Positions 1 to 16,204 are shown, counted from the first letter of the stretch. The stretch is DNA of 64,000 nucleotides from Neocallimastix lanati (nom. inval.) (GCA_016946835.1 JACVTC010000062.1:567501-631500); one strand, 5' to 3'. Notes: generated from the sequence alone by a model not told the origin. Translations and numbers: made by a program.

Positions 1-299
1 ACATATGGAAACCGCATATTTTGATGAAGTATCAATATTTTGGAAGAACAAATCACTTAATGTTTGTTGAAGATTTGAATTCTTTTCATTGGATAAACCT
101 GAACAACAAATATAAGCATCACCAACTGTAGTAATCTAATAATTATAAACAATATATATATATATTAAAATATATATTAATTATTAAACTACAATGACAA
201 AAAAAAAACTTATATATATGTAATTTTTATATAATATTCATAATTATATAATGATAAAATAAAAAGTAACAAATAAAAAAATAAATAATAACAGTAAAG

Positions 300-367
<68 letters not shown>

Positions 368-2747
368 AAGAAGAAGAAGAAATCTTTTATTATTAATTCA
401 CCTTTTCTATTCCATATTCCTCAGAACAAATGGTATCTAAATCAGTAAAAAGACGATTTAAAATTTTAATAATATCAATAGGTTGTAAAGTACTACATAA
501 TGGAGTAAATCTAATAAAATAAAAAAAAAATAAAATTTAAAATTATAATATTATAATATATATTAAAATATATTAAAATAAAATATAATAAAATATAATA
601 AATTATTATTAATAATAAATAAAATTTTTAATATTATTTACATAATATATATATATATGTATGTAGGTATATATATATATATATATATATATATCTTTAT
701 ATTTTATGTATTTTATGTATGTATGTTTATATATATTTATATATATTTACCCTACTAAATCTAAATGGAGAATGGAAACATTTTTAAATTCTTCATACAT
801 AATTAACTGAGGATTCACTAATAAAATTTTGGCCACCCGTTCTGGGAAAATATTATCGAGCATCTCTCGTGATTTACTCAATTCTTCATTACACTGTTGA
901 CGCTTCTGTTCATGATGAAGAAGGTTTAAGAACGTTTTACGATACGATCTCTCCTGAAAATAATAAATAATAATACTTGAAATAATTTCAATAATAAAAA
1001 GTGAAATAATATCAAAGGATAATATGGTTGGCGAATAGAAAACGTTTCCAGAGTTTCCAATGGGTTCAACCTTGTACATTTTTGAATAGAATTCTGAATT
1101 TTTATTGACATCATTATTGCCGTTGTTGCCGTTGTTGTTATTAAATCTCTTTTGAAAAAGATAGAAATGAAAAACGTAAGAAAGTGAAAAATAAAGTGAC
1201 ATCAACATTCCCCAAGTGATGGCAAATCCTCTCTTCAAAACGGAACTTACATATATAATAAGGGTAGGTAAAAAGATAAAGAAATAATAATAATACGAAT
1301 AGTTATGAATGGCAGCTGGTAGTAATAAAAGGGTGAGCTCATTATTAAACAAAATTAATAAACAAATAATAATACGTGTAGTTATCATACTCATACGATT
1401 ACCAAAAAGATGGAGTGGTTTAAAGTAAAACTGTCTTTCAAAGATGGCACCTTCAGATTTAATATTATTAGTAATAGTTTTGTGATACCGGTAACTAATG
1501 AGGGTAGTAATAACTTGTAATCCCATTGGTAAAAGAAATAAAACTAAACGCCATGAAGTCGTCCTCGTTGCCATACTAATCACAAATGAAATGAACATCA
1601 CCATAATGATAAAATTAATATTTTGTAAAGAGAAATAATAATAATATCTTGAATTCTTTAAAAAAGCATAAAGCATGAAACGTTTTTCCACAATATCATT
1701 ATCAAAACTCATATTTAAATTGAAAAATAGCTTCTTTCGTAAAGGACAATCCTCCGCATTTGAATTCACCGAATTGGATACAGAGATTTTCGTACCTAAT
1801 TCTAATTCTGTACCACCTGTTACTAATGAGGAGGTACTGATAGGATAAAATTGATCATTATTACTAATACTATTTAAATACGCTGAGACTGAAGGAGAGG
1901 ATGGTGATGGTGATGGTGATGGTATTATTACTGTGTTATTGGATAAATCATCCTCTGTATTATTAGTAAAAGAAGAATTGTTGTTGGATGGAAGTGATAT
2001 AGAAAGAGAAATAGGAACACTATTTCTATTATTAATATTTCTGTTGTTGATATTTCTATTTCTATTAATATTCATCGTATTCATCGCATTCATTGTATTC
2101 ATTGTATTCATCGTATTCATCGTATTCACCGTATTCATCGTATCACCACCAATACCATTTGTTTTAGTATTAATATTTCCATTACCATTACGTTGAATAA
2201 TATTTTTAATAACAGGTGGATTTAATTTATTTAAAAAGATGACATTATTATTGTTTATTAAAATTGGACTCTTATTGCCACCATCCACGCCACCGCCACC
2301 ATTATTACTATTATAAATGGCATTTTTGGTGTTATTGGGGCTACTATAGATATTAGTATTTCCAATAGAATGATTTGAATAATTTGCACTCAAACGACGT
2401 AATTTAGAATTTTTACCTAAAAATTCTTCTGAATTACCAATGGCACGTTGATTCAAAATACTTGTAGAATAATGTCGATTATGATTTGATGAAACTCTTA
2501 CCTTTTTTATCTCAATATTTTTATAGTAAGGAGGTTTATCGAGGAATTGAGGACTTTGTAATGAAAAACGGTTTGTTGGTAAAGGTGAAATAATGGATAC
2601 ATTAGGATTATTATTTTCTGATAATTCTATTGTATTAACATTAGTATTTCCATTAGCATTAGCATTAGTATTAGGTGAAAATATGGATAAAGGAGGAGAA
2701 TAAATTGGTAAATGAGTTTCAACTGATTTTAATTTTGGTTTAATACC

Positions 2748-2840
<93 letters not shown>

Positions 2841-3055
2841 AATTTTTGTCTCATATTTCATAGTTTGATTTTGACTTAAATTAGAACGATGATGTTTTTG
2901 TCGATTATTATTGTAAGAATTTGAACGATTTAGGGAGCTTCCATTCTTAATAATACCATTATTAATATTAATACTATCATTACTATTACTTGTACTATTA
3001 GTATTAATATTACTATTACTATTACTTGTACTATTAGTATTAATATTACTATTAC

Positions 3056-3090
<35 letters not shown>

Positions 3091-3912
3091 GTACTATGAT
3101 CATATTTTCTGGCATTTAGTACAGAAATACTATTTAAATTTGTATCTGATACCATATTATTGCCATTAGTATTCGCATTATCATCATTGGTATTAACTTT
3201 ATCAACATGATCATCATTATTTTTTCTACTAGCCCAATTAGTTTTATTATTATCATCTTCATTAACGTTAGCCTCAGTGATACTATACATATTACTTTCA
3301 CTAACATTTGGATCAGTCAAATTATTTATATATATACTACTATTTTCATTATAATCTTCTTCATCATTACCATTATTAGTAGTACCTTTATTACCGATTT
3401 CGTTAGGATCACCTTTATTATTACTTTCACTATCATTTTCCTTATTTTCTTCATTATCCTTTCCTTTATTTTTTTCTTCATCATTATCACTATCATTATT
3501 AATAATATTATAATCAGTGTTATCGATGTCGTCATCATTGGTATTATCCTCATCATTATCACTGTCAACAATATCTCTATCAATTTCATTGATTGTAGGC
3601 ATATCATTATTAATGCTATTAATAATATTCATATTAATATTAGAATTTGAAAAGGAAAAACTACAATCCTCTAGATTATGATTAATTGGACTACCTAAAG
3701 ATGACTGAAGTAATGGAGATTGCATATGTGAAGAATTTATAAAAAATGAATTTTCAATAATTTTACTATGATTGAACGTGTTATTACTGATACCAGTAGC
3801 ATTTAAGAAATTATTATTACTATTACTATTACTATTATTATTATTATTCTCATTTCTATTACTACTATTATTATTACTACTATTATTATTACTATTGTTA
3901 TTATTATTATTA

Positions 3913-3947
<35 letters not shown>

Positions 3948-6900
3948 GTTATCATTTCTATTACTATTTTGAATGTCATATCCATCATTAATATCATTAT
4001 CATTACTATTACTATAACCATTAATATTATCATTTCTGTTACTATTTTTATCATTATTACTATAGTCATTATGGATTTTATTATCATTAGTTTTATTATT
4101 ATTTCTATTTCTATTTTTATTATCATATCCATTGTGGTTATCATTATCATTTCTAAAATTATTATTACTACTATCTTTACTTTTATTAATATCATTATTA
4201 ATGATATTATTGTTATTATTGTCAATTATATTATTATTATTACTATTATTATTACTGTGAATGATGTCATTCTCTCCTTTAATGATTAAACGTTCACTAA
4301 AGCTTTTTCGATAATTATCCTTAATCTTTGGTGAATTAAAGGGATTGGTAACCTTAAGACCATCATAAAAAGTAGATGACATATCAGAAATATCTTTACT
4401 ATCACTCTCTTGATTGGTATTGTTGTTACTACTATTCCTATTAGTACCTCCATTATTACTGATATTCATTCCATTACTACGATTATTATTTACATTATTA
4501 CTGGAAGGAGAACCTAATTCTGAACTTTTATTTAAATTAATATTTAAATTTAAATTTAAATTTTTTAAATTATTTGAAGGATTCATATCTACGGTTACAT
4601 CATTATTTTTATGATGTAATGCTTCGGACATAAAGTTTAAGATATCCTTTGTTTTACGAGTCACGGTTTCTGGATTTAATGAGATGGGAACATTTTCTAC
4701 TAAAGGTTCATAGGGTTTATTTACAAATAATTGACTATTCCTTGAATTAGAATCTTCATATTCATTTATTTCTTCTGGGAATTTATCTTTTCTTTTTGTA
4801 ATTGAATAAATATCCATATCGGCTTTACCTTTTACAAATCGTTTGCCATAGTATTCTGTAGTGAAATCATTTTTACATATTTCCCATACATTTTTTGTAA
4901 TAATGATATCATTTGGTTTACCCAAGTCACACATACGACTTGCCGTATTGACGGTGTCCCCATATATATCATACAATAAACCTTTTTGTCCAACAATACC
5001 TGTAACGATAGAACCTGTTTCAATACCAAATCTTAATTTAATTTTTAAATTAATGGGAACATCATTTTTATCATAAACATTTAACTTTTCAAAAAAATTT
5101 CTAAATTCTAATGCTAATAAAATGGTTTGAATAACATGTTCATAGGTTGTCATTTCTGAATGTTTTGAAAGACCACCACCAACAATAAGTTCTCTTGTTG
5201 TAGTCTGTTAATAGTTAATATAAAATAAATTATTTAAAAAAAAAAAAAAATATACATATATATATATATTATTGTTATTATTATCATCATTTGAAAATTT
5301 TAGATATATTATAAAAAAAAAAAAAAAAAAAAATACGTAATATAAAAGATAAAAAAATAATAATAATAATAATAATAATAATTAATAATAATACAATAAC
5401 ACAATAATACATTAATAATAATAAAATATAAAAATTAAAATTTTTATATTTTTATGATTATTATTACTATTGTTGTTGTTGCTGTTGTCGTTGTTGTTGC
5501 TATTTTAATATTATTCGTTTACCTTTATGATTTCCAATCCATAGAATTGATCAATAATACTATCCATTTGTTCAAAAATTTTATTAACAAAATGAACGGT
5601 ACTCTTTAAACTCTTCAAATCTTCCTTGATAATTTCAACATAATTGAAAAGATCAACAAACAGAATGGTAGCCGAATCAATACGTTCCGCCAAGGATTTA
5701 TAATCATGATTATTATTACGTAATTTCACAACAATACTTTTAGGCAAAACTAATGCCAATAAATGATCTGCACGAATTTGACGAAGTTGAATATCATACG
5801 TTTTAAGTTGAGTCTGTTTTAACTTTAAATAGTCTTTACGTTTATTTTTATCCCGTGTACGTAATCGACCTCCGGATAAAACTATCAAGAATAAGATTTG
5901 AGACCAATATAAAATACGTTTTATCAAATTATCACAACCAAAGATAGTATATAAAATCATATTAGGGAGCGTCAATACTAAAATAATAACATATTCGATA
6001 AATGAAATCGAAGTACCTACGGTCAGAGCTTCCATAATCAAAAAAATAAGAGAAAGCGAATGAAATTCACTGTGAACGTATAACCAATCCAATAAAGAAA
6101 TAGATATACAAACATTTGCAAAAAAAGTATATATGATCGATCGATGTTTATAGCTTAATATATATATTTTTCCCCATTTATATAGTGTGACAAAAATTAA
6201 AATAATATTTACAAAATAAAAGTAGGCAATGATAAACCATTGATATTTATTCATTATTGAATAATTAGATTTAACATAGGGTATAATATTAAAAAGGGAA
6301 ATAATAAATATTGAAATACTAATTAATCGATTGGTAAGAATACCATTTTTAACCATTTCTTTTGACCAATCTTTTTCATAAATATCAGAATCAATAACTG
6401 AAGAAAAAAGATTGATATTATCAGTTGTATTATTTTCTAATGCTTTAATATTATTATTAATTTTTTTATTCTTTTCTTGACGTTTTAATATTGAAGGTAT
6501 GTATTTATAAAGTGATTTAGTTAATGAACTTTGAGCATTAAAATCATTATAATTAACATTTTCATCGTAAGATATTCTATTAACAAAAATAAAACAGAAA
6601 ATAGAAATAAAATATATAAGATATAAAATATAGGATATAAAATATTAAATATATAATATTAAATATAACATATAATATATAATATATAATATATAATATA
6701 AATAAATTATAAATAAATTATAATAAAAAATACATAAAATATAAAAATAAATTAAAAAGAATAAAAATAAAAAATTAATAATAATAATAATGAATTAATA
6801 TATAATATAAATTTTAAATTGTATCTTAAATAGAATTTTAAATAATATTATAAAAAATATATATGTATATAAATTTTAAATTTTTAAATATTATTATTGT

Positions 6901-7951
6901 TTTTTTTTTTTAAGATATAATTTACTTTACCTATGACTCTGTTTATTATCAAATCTATTTCTATTTCTAATACCTAATATATTATGATGAATGGATTTAT
7001 TACTAATATTAGTTTCTTGAATACTATTACTTCCTGTGTTCAATGGTGAAGCAGTTGAAATTGCCGTGGTGTTTGAAGACAGTAAAGTATTATTACTTAA
7101 TCGATGAGAATAATACCGTTTTATTTTATGTTTTAAACTTAAATTATTATTAGAAATTTTTTGATCAAGGGTTTTATTAATATTACTAGTATTATTTATG
7201 GTATCTATTGTTTTTGAATTATTAATAACATTTAAGCTATTAATATTTTCTTTATCTTCTTCATTCTCATTAAATTTTAATTTTTTTGATGAAGGTGACA
7301 TAACTGGAGATGAAACTAACAATGATTTATTTGAATTCATAGAAATAGGAGAGCAAGGTTCTCCTTCTTTCATATCAGAAGTTTCCACATTTAATAAATT
7401 ATTCTTAAATAATGTTCTATCATTTGAAGTTGTAGCAGTTGTATTATTAATAGGATTAAAATTAGAACTGTTCAGAGTTGATACACCACTAGAATTATAC
7501 TTAGTATTTGATGATAAATGTACATTATTTGATGTAATTATTTTTGGTGAAGAAAAGTTGATAGTATTTTTTGAATATGAATAACTTAAATTATTAATAC
7601 TTTGTTTATCAAATACAGCAATTGGTGAAGGTAATACAAAATCTTTAAGAATTTTCTTTTTCATTTCTATGGAAATGAACAAGGAATATTTAATAATAAT
7701 TAAGTAATTAATATTTAATAATAATAATAATAATAAAATATTAATAAAAAAAATAATTTTTTAAAATTTCCAATAATTTATTACATTGATTAAAAAGAAA
7801 AAAATTTAATCATTAAAAAAAAAAAATCATAATTAAAATTAAATAAAAAAAAATAAAAATAAAAATATAATATAATATAATATAATAAAATAAAATATAA
7901 TAAAATAAAATAAAAAAAATTGAAAAAAAAAAATAAAAATAAAAAATAAAA

Positions 7952-7986
<35 letters not shown>

Positions 7987-9823
7987 AATTATAATTACCT
8001 TTACTTCTATTATTGAAACAAGTATCATTGTCATTATTTAATATTTGAGCTTGACTATCATTTTTTATCTCAGAGGCATCTATTATTTCCTCTTCTAATT
8101 CTTCTGGAGATTCATTTTCTTTTTCATTATCATCTAATGGTTGATATTTTTTACCTTTATTTTTTGAATTTATTTTTGAAAAGTAGCTATTCAAATTTTT
8201 TGATATCATTTTATTTTCCGATGGTTCATCCAATTCACTATACAAAATGGAAGATCGATTTAACAGAGCAGAATTTTCTTCTTCTTCATTTTCGCTTGTT
8301 TCTAATTCTTCTTGTGGTACTAGTTCATTGGTTAAATCATCAGCATCATGTAAAGTACTCTTACTTAATATAGCATTATTTAGTAAAACTGATTTATTTA
8401 AACTAGAATGCATATTACTAGTACCTGTATTAGTTATATTTTGACTATTATATTCTGCATAACTACCTCTGAAGTTTTCTCCTTCTGAGAGTTGATTTGT
8501 GCCATTGAGGGAATGCGTAATAATAGGACTTTTTTGATTTTGTCCAAGATGACTATTGCGTTGAGAAGAATAATCTAGGTTAGTAATAATACTGAGATTA
8601 TTATTACTCATTTTACTATTTTTTTCAAAATTAGATTTACTGGAATTATTTATTTCTTCACTTTGTAAACTATTAGATATTTTTTCATTAGATCCACTTA
8701 TGAATGGAAAATAAGAGGAGTAAGAAGAATAAGAGGAGGACGGCATAATACTGGAGGAAGAACTAGTATAATGAGGATCCAGTGAATTACGATTTGACTT
8801 TGTACTATTAATACTATAATAATTAGGATGATGTTTATAATAGATTTCAGCATTTTCTTCACGAAGAGAACCTCCATTGGAAGATAAAATTCTTGGTGTA
8901 ATAGAAGTTTCATAATTTGGATAATATTTTATATTATGATGTGAACTTGAACTAGAGGAACTTTCATATTGATTAGTACTATAATTTGGACTATTTCTAT
9001 GATAATTGGTATGATGATGATGTACATGAAAACTAATATTATGCATTAAAGGACTTGATATGTGGGGACTAGTTGTATTAGTATAAGAATGGGTATTAAT
9101 ATTGGAATTGCTAATATTACTATTATTATTATTACTATTATTATTATTATTATAACTATTATCATTATGACTAATTTTATTAACACTGTTATTAAAAGAT
9201 TTGGTATAAGTTGAAGTTTTGGAACTTTTACTACTTTGATATTTTGAAGAATAAACATTATTCTTAGTGTTTTGGATATTGTCATTTTTTATACTTAAAT
9301 TATTTATATCTTCACTTAAATTATTACTATCCTCCGTACTTGCATGATAAGAAGTAGTTGTAGATCCATCTAATACATTTAATAAAGAATTACTGTTTTG
9401 ATTAACATTATTGTTGGAAGAAAACGAAGTCGACAGATACGATGATGATAATCTACTTTCTGAAAATGATATTTGTTCCTCATCATTATTATTTAAAATA
9501 TCAGGAGTTTTCAATGCTAAACGACTAAATTCTTTAAAATATTTAATATAAGTTTTCTTTCTATCTTTTACTTTTTTACTTGGTCTACTATTAATATTAA
9601 TGTTTGTATTATCATTATTTAATAATTCTTCCTGAGTATTTTTATTATTTGAATTATCATTAATAGTAGTGTTTTTAACATTGTTATTCTCTTCCTTCAC
9701 AGAACTTTTTCTATTTACATTATTATTTTCTGTTGAATTAGTTGAATCTTTATTCATATTCTTATCAAAAAATTTATCCACATTTTTATTTTCATGGATA
9801 CTATTATCATTATTACTTTTCAT
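1..9823 (-). CDS. Two-domain transmembrane class III nucleotidyl (probably adenylyl) cyclase, 3' end beyond window
   Basis: Exons read by me: 9823-7999, 7666-6931, 6576-5523, 5204-751, 510-402, 135-1 (continues off the left edge), GT-AG introns with phases 1, 2, 0, 2, 0, giving 2771 codons so far. Residues 1-~930 are Ser/Asn-rich with no recognised fold. Six hydrophobic segments (~934-1090) follow, then the first cyclase half (~1150-1340): FVDLF with Asp1162, Lys1205, Arg1209 where the second metal Asp is expected, and YDIYGDTVNTASRM with Asp1284, Asn1291, Arg1295. A ~1000-residue Asn-rich linker leads to a second six-helix block (~2377-2615), a signalling helix with NIFPERVAKIL, and the second half: HLDLVGFTPLC (Asp2687) and GIEKITTVGDAYICCSGLS (Asp2732). 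Known for the family: membrane cyclases make cAMP or cGMP at a C1/C2 interface. The Lys/Asp purine pair favours ATP. The substrate call is inferred, and the cyclase fold itself is near certain. Confidence 0.9.
300..381. repeat. (AAT)n followed by (AAG)n microsatellite in a cyclase intron
   Basis: About 13 AAT/ATA-type units run directly into about 13 AAG units within the intron between the last two visible cyclase exons (401-136 on the minus strand). No coding role is apparent. Confidence 0.85.
2746..2840. repeat. ATT/AAT microsatellite encoding a polyasparagine run in the cyclase linker
   Basis: An uninterrupted ATT array on the plus strand reads as about 31 consecutive AAT (Asn) codons in the minus-strand cyclase exon 5204-751. 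Shorter arrays of the same kind lie at 3062-3090 and 3830-3950. All fall in the linker between the first cyclase half and the second membrane block, so length change here would leave the catalytic halves intact. Confidence 0.9.
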
Positions 9824-11645
9824 GGTATTTTATTATACAAATTTGTTGAAAAAAATAAATAATTGGCCATAAGTAATAAATATATTTAATAAATTTGTTT
9901 ATTTCTTAAATTTTATATATATTCTATTTCAATAAAATAATTATTATTAAAATCTTTAATATATAAAGTTATAAAAGATGATGTAAAAGATATTAATGTT
10001 TTGTTAAAAATAAAAAGGTATAAATCCAAAAAAAGAAAAAAAAAATAACAAATCTGGTATTATTATGTAATTAATATTTATTTTAATTGATATATTTTCT
10101 TTATTCAATTTTATTGACCTTCAAAAAAAAATAATATATTTTATATTAATTAATATGATAGTATTGTATTTTTTTTTTTTTTTTTTCATATATAATAATA
10201 AAAAAAAAAAAAAAAAAAGGAAAAACTTTTTTTTTTTTTTTTACAGTGATAAATATATTAATTCTTATATTATTTTTTATTTCATTAAAATAATATGTTC
10301 AATTTTCCTAAAATTTAATTAAATATATATATATATATTTTTTTGTGACCTTTGAATATGTCTTTTATTCGTTATCTTAATCTTTTTTTTTTTTTTTTTT
10401 TGAAATAAAAAATATAAAAGGATATAGATATAAATTTAAATTTAAATAATTATATATTTATATTGTAGTCAATTCACAAAATTGTATTTAATTTAATCCA
10501 AAATAAAATAAATGAATAAATAAATTACGCGTTTAAAATTATTTTGATTTTTTTAATTTCATTAAAAAATATAAAAATAAAAAACTAAAAAATCCAATAA
10601 AAATTTAATTTAATGTACTTATCAAATGAATAATGAAAATAATTTCATTTGATTTTTTTTTTAATTTCATTAAGAAATAAAAAATAAAAAACTAAAAAAA
10701 ATCCAATAAAGTTTTAATTTAATGTATTTATCAATTGAATTATTAATTTCATTACAAAATAAGAAATATGTTAAACTTTGTTGTAATAAGACTATATAAA
10801 ACTTTTTTCTTAGATTTTGACTTAATTACTTATTTGAAATAATTAATTATAAATTTTTATATATATTTGATTTTGCTTCATATTATCATTTAATATCTGT
10901 TATAAGGTACTTTTGTTGTTTTTCGTATATAAAAATATTTTTCAATACATCTTAACAAAAAATAATGCTTTAAATATATTTCTAATCAAAAAAAAAAAAA
11001 AAAAGTTATCAAAAAAAAAAAAAAAAAATAAAAATAAAAATAATTATATATATATTTAGTAGGAACTCTTTAAACTTATATATAACTATTTTTTGTATCT
11101 TTATAATTTAAAATTATTCATTATTAAAATATACTAATCAATGTGTTTTGTAGTTGTTATTAGTAAATAGTTAAAAACTTTGATTTTTACTTTTTTTTTT
11201 TTTTTTTTTGTTATGGTTTTGTTTTTGAGTTTTATAAAAATATATTATATATATAGTTGTTGCTTGTTTGTTTGTTTGTTTCTGTTTTATATATATATAT
11301 ATATATATTATTTTTCTCTTTTCTAAAAAAAAAAAAAAAAAAAAAAAATTGAATTAATAAATTAAATATTTGTACTTGATAATAAAATGTTTTACTTTAG
11401 CTTGTACAAAATATATATTATAATAAAATGATTATATTTTACTTTTTCTTTTATTTAAATGTTATGAAATAATTATAAATAAAAATAAAAAGTAAATACA
11501 ATTATAATTTTAATAATATTATTTATTATTATAGCTGATTTATCTTTTTTTTATTATTTTTATTTTCCTTATTTCCTTTTTTTTTTTATTGTACTTTTTT
11601 TAATGTTTTATTTAATTTTATTTTATTATTATTTATTATTATTTA

Positions 11646-11925
<280 letters not shown>

Positions 11926-12851
11926 TATTATTTATTATTTACTATTATTTATAAAAATATATATTAAATTTATTCATTAAATTAAAAAATTTATGAAATT
12001 AAAAAAAACTAATAAATAAGATATAATAAATAATAATAAATAATTTATTAATTATTTTTTATTTTTTTAATTAATATTAAAGTTTATATGTTCAATAAAA
12101 AAAAAAAATAATAATGAGCGTTAATTAATATTTAGTATTATTATTTAATGCATTAATCTAAATAATATTAAAATTTTTAATTAATAAGATTTTCAATCAA
12201 TATATTAACTCTTAAATACGATAAAGTTTTTACTTTTATTACGATTTGTCTATTAAAGAAAATTCAGAAGAAAAAAAAAAAAAAAAAAAAGGATTATAGA
12301 TAGATAGATGTTGAACGACTGGTCTAACTAATAATTAATAATAGAGTTTTTGATATGCCATAGGATAAAAATAAATAAATTAGATTTAAAGATTGTATGG
12401 TTTTTTTAATTCTTTTTTTTTTTTTTAAAATTATTATTATTATTATTATTATTATTTTTTTCATTTTTTAATTATTATTGTTGATATTATTAAACAATTA
12501 TTGCAAATTTAAATTTAATATTATATCATAACTATCATAACTGTTATTATACCATAATTATTATTATATGTTTAAAATAACAATTTACTATTGATGAAGT
12601 TATTGAATAGTCTTTTATAATATTTCGTCATTTATTTTATATAATAATAAATGAATATATAAAAAATATGATCTTAAATAAATAATTATTTTCTTTCTCT
12701 ATTTTTACTCATTTAAAACCTCAACCACTTATTCATTGACTAATTATTTAGCATTTCTACTTTAACCTTTACCTGTTTTCCTTTCTGTTTAATCTTTTTT
12801 TTTTTTAATTACTTTACTATAAATTAATTATTTATTTAATTAAATTAATAA

Positions 12852-13021
<170 letters not shown>

Positions 13022-15420
13022 AATTAATTCAATAATAATTTTTAATATATAAATTTTAATTTATTTTTATTATTTATTTATTTTTTTTTTTTTTGGTGTA
13101 TTTAATTTGTTTATTATTATTTAAACTTTTTACCATGAATATAATGAATCTAATATTTATTCATTGTTTAATAGATAAAGATAAATGCTCAAATATAAAT
13201 AAAGTGTAAATAGATTATATGGATCCATATATTATTTCATCATCTTTAATTTCAACCAGTGAATAGTTGAAGATATTAAATTTCATTCTATGCTCTAAAA
13301 TTTAATTATAAAAAATCGCATTTAAACTTTTTAAATTAAATTAAAATTTAATGCGAATTTAAACTTAATAAATTAATAAATTAAATTTATATGGATTAAT
13401 TAATTAATATATAATTGGATATAAAAAGATATATGAAGAAATATAAAATACAATATATTGCATATATATTTTTAGTAATTAATTTATTTTTTAATTTCTT
13501 TTTTTATATTTTATATGTTTTATGTTTTATTTAATAATATTTTATTTTTATTATTTGTAATTTATATTTTATATTTCTATATTTCTATATTTAATATATA
13601 TTTTATATTTTTTTATGGTTCATATTTTATTTTATCTATAACATATATAAAATATATCAATAATATTTCTTTTTCTTTTTATATTTTACATTTATATTGT
13701 TTTTTTTTTTTCATTTATCTCTTCAGGATTGAATATTGCAACTATAAAAAATAAATAATTAAAATAATTAGTGTTAATATATGATGAATGGATTTAAGGA
13801 GAAAAGGAGGTGAGTGATGAGTGGTGTAATGGTGAAATGGTGTAATGGTGAAAGAATAGCATTATTGGACTAATGAAGTTGTCTCTCTTCTCTAAATAAA
13901 ATTTAATTTCAATAATTTAATTAATATAAATAAACTTTCCAAATTCTTAAAAGCTTAATTATTAATAAAGAGTTAAAAGGAAAGTCTAAAATAAATGAAT
14001 ATATAATTAGTAAGTAAATAAATTAATAGTCAATAAATAAATGGACAAAAAATAAATTAATAAATCCACACAATTCCAACAATAAATAATGGGATAATAA
14101 GAATTTTAAAGTTTATAGCAGATGCTTTTTATTTTTATTTTTATTTTTATTTTTTTTTTTTTTTTTATTTTATATTTTTATTCTTATTCTTTATTTTACT
14201 CTTTTATTTCTTTATTTTTATTAATACTTTGCTTTTTTAATTTTTTTTTTACTAGTACTTTATTATTTTATACCAAAACTACTTTACTCATTTTTATTTT
14301 ATTTTATTTTTTACTTATTATAATTATTTTTTTTTTGTATATTTATAAATTATTAAATTAATTAAAAAATAATAATAATTCTTATCAGAATAATTAATTA
14401 ATAATAATTATTAATTAAATATATTTCATATATGATACCTTTTGCATCTACAAATAAAAGTAATTAATTTAAAATTAGCAAAAAAAAAACAATTTTGTTT
14501 CCTAATTAATCAACAAGTAAATAATAAATAATAAAATGTAATATTTTTATAATAATTTTAGAATTTTTATAATTTATTAATTAAAAATAAAATATATATA
14601 TATAATTAATTAAAACTTTGAATAATTATATTAATAAAAATACAGAAAAAAAATTATTCTTTTTTTTTTTATGAAAACTCTCTCTATTTCCTATTAAAAT
14701 ATCATTTATTATTTAGTTTATACTTCCACTACAACTTTTTATTATCTTTTCATTATTAATATTATCTATTATTGTTTTTTAATTATTTTTTATTGTTTTT
14801 GATTATCTTTTATTTAATTAAAAAAAAAAAATTTTTAAAAAAAAAAATATATAAAATGATGAAATATAATACTTTTTAATGATAATCTGATAAAATGATT
14901 ATTAGAATATAATATTATTTTTTTTATCATATTTTTTATCATTAATTATCTACTATAAAAAAATAATTTATAAAATATATATATATTATATATATAATTA
15001 AAAAAAAAATATATTTATGATTTAATAAAAATCGGATAAAAACAATTATATATTTATAAGAAGTTTACATAATCTAATATTGATACTTTAGAATAAAATT
15101 AAAACAATTATTAATAATTATAATAATCATAAATATAAAAATATATTAAAGTTCTATCGAAATTTTTTTTTATATAATACAATAAATGCATAAAATTGAA
15201 CAAAACTAAGTTTATTTGATGTTAATAATAAGAATAATTAAATATTTCTACTATTCAGTTAATCTAATTAAATAAACAAAAATTACAAATAAATAATAAA
15301 TAAAAAAGTTAAATAGATATTTATTAAAACTCATTTCAATAGCATTTTAATAAATATTTTTATAAATTAAAAAATACTAATGATATTGAAATAATTATAT
15401 ATAATTATTTCATATTAAAC

Positions 15421-15578
15421 TTTTAAATTACTTTTATTTCTTTATTTTTTCTTTTCTTTTATTAATATTTATTATTTTAAATTACTTATATTTCTTTTTT
15501 CTTTTCTTTTATTAATATTTATTATTTTAAATTACTTATATTTCTTTTTTCTTTTCTTTTATTACTATTTATTATTTA
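15421..15578. repeat. Three-copy tandem repeat, 50-54 bp unit
   Basis: The unit starts ttttaaattactt and ends attaatatttattat. Copies begin at 15421, 15475 and 15525. Copies 2 and 3 are nearly identical, and copy 1 has a four-base longer T/A tract. Noncoding. Confidence 0.85.
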
Positions 15579-16204
15579 TCTAATTATTTACTTATTTATT
15601 TATTTATTTATTTATTCATTCATTTATTCATTCATTCATTCATTTATTTATTAATTAATTTATTTATTTATTTATTTATTTATGTGTTGTAGATCATATT
15701 TCTAAATAATAATAAACTAAATATTTAATATTTTTCATTACTTATTAAGAAAAAAAAATTTTTTTTTTATTTCTGTTGTTAAATTAATTTTTTTTTTTTT
15801 AATTTCAATTAAATTTAATTATTATGTTATATGAAAGCAATCAAAAAAAAAAAAAAAAAAAAAATTTTTTTCCTTCTTTATTCAACTATCAAGCGATTTA
15901 ACAAATTTAAGTTAAATAATAAACTGTTTTACTTTATATTATTAAATAGAAACTTTTTATTAAATTAAATATATAATCATAAAAATAGAATGTTACTAAT
16001 CGCTATTTAAGGTTAATATTAAGAATAAATGTATTATGTATTTTATTCACTACATATAATAGTTAATCTATTACTTGTAACAATATCAAATAATGTATAT
16101 TTTTTTATTTTCTACTAATTATAATTGTATTATAATAATCAAATTTTTAAATGATATAAATATGTAAATATAATCTTATATACTATTACAAAGAAAGTCT
16201 TTGA

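Noticed and set aside
6927-9823. Separate gene(s) for the Ser/Asn-rich exons upstream of the cyclase membrane block
   Set aside because: Donor/acceptor pairs at 7999/7666 and 6931/6576 join in frame (phases 1 and 2) into the cyclase; no stop or start separates them.
13515-14361. Two short hydrophobic plus-strand frames (13515-13754, 14122-14361)
   Set aside because: T-rich DNA always gives F/I/L/Y frames; no codon structure and no homologous texture.
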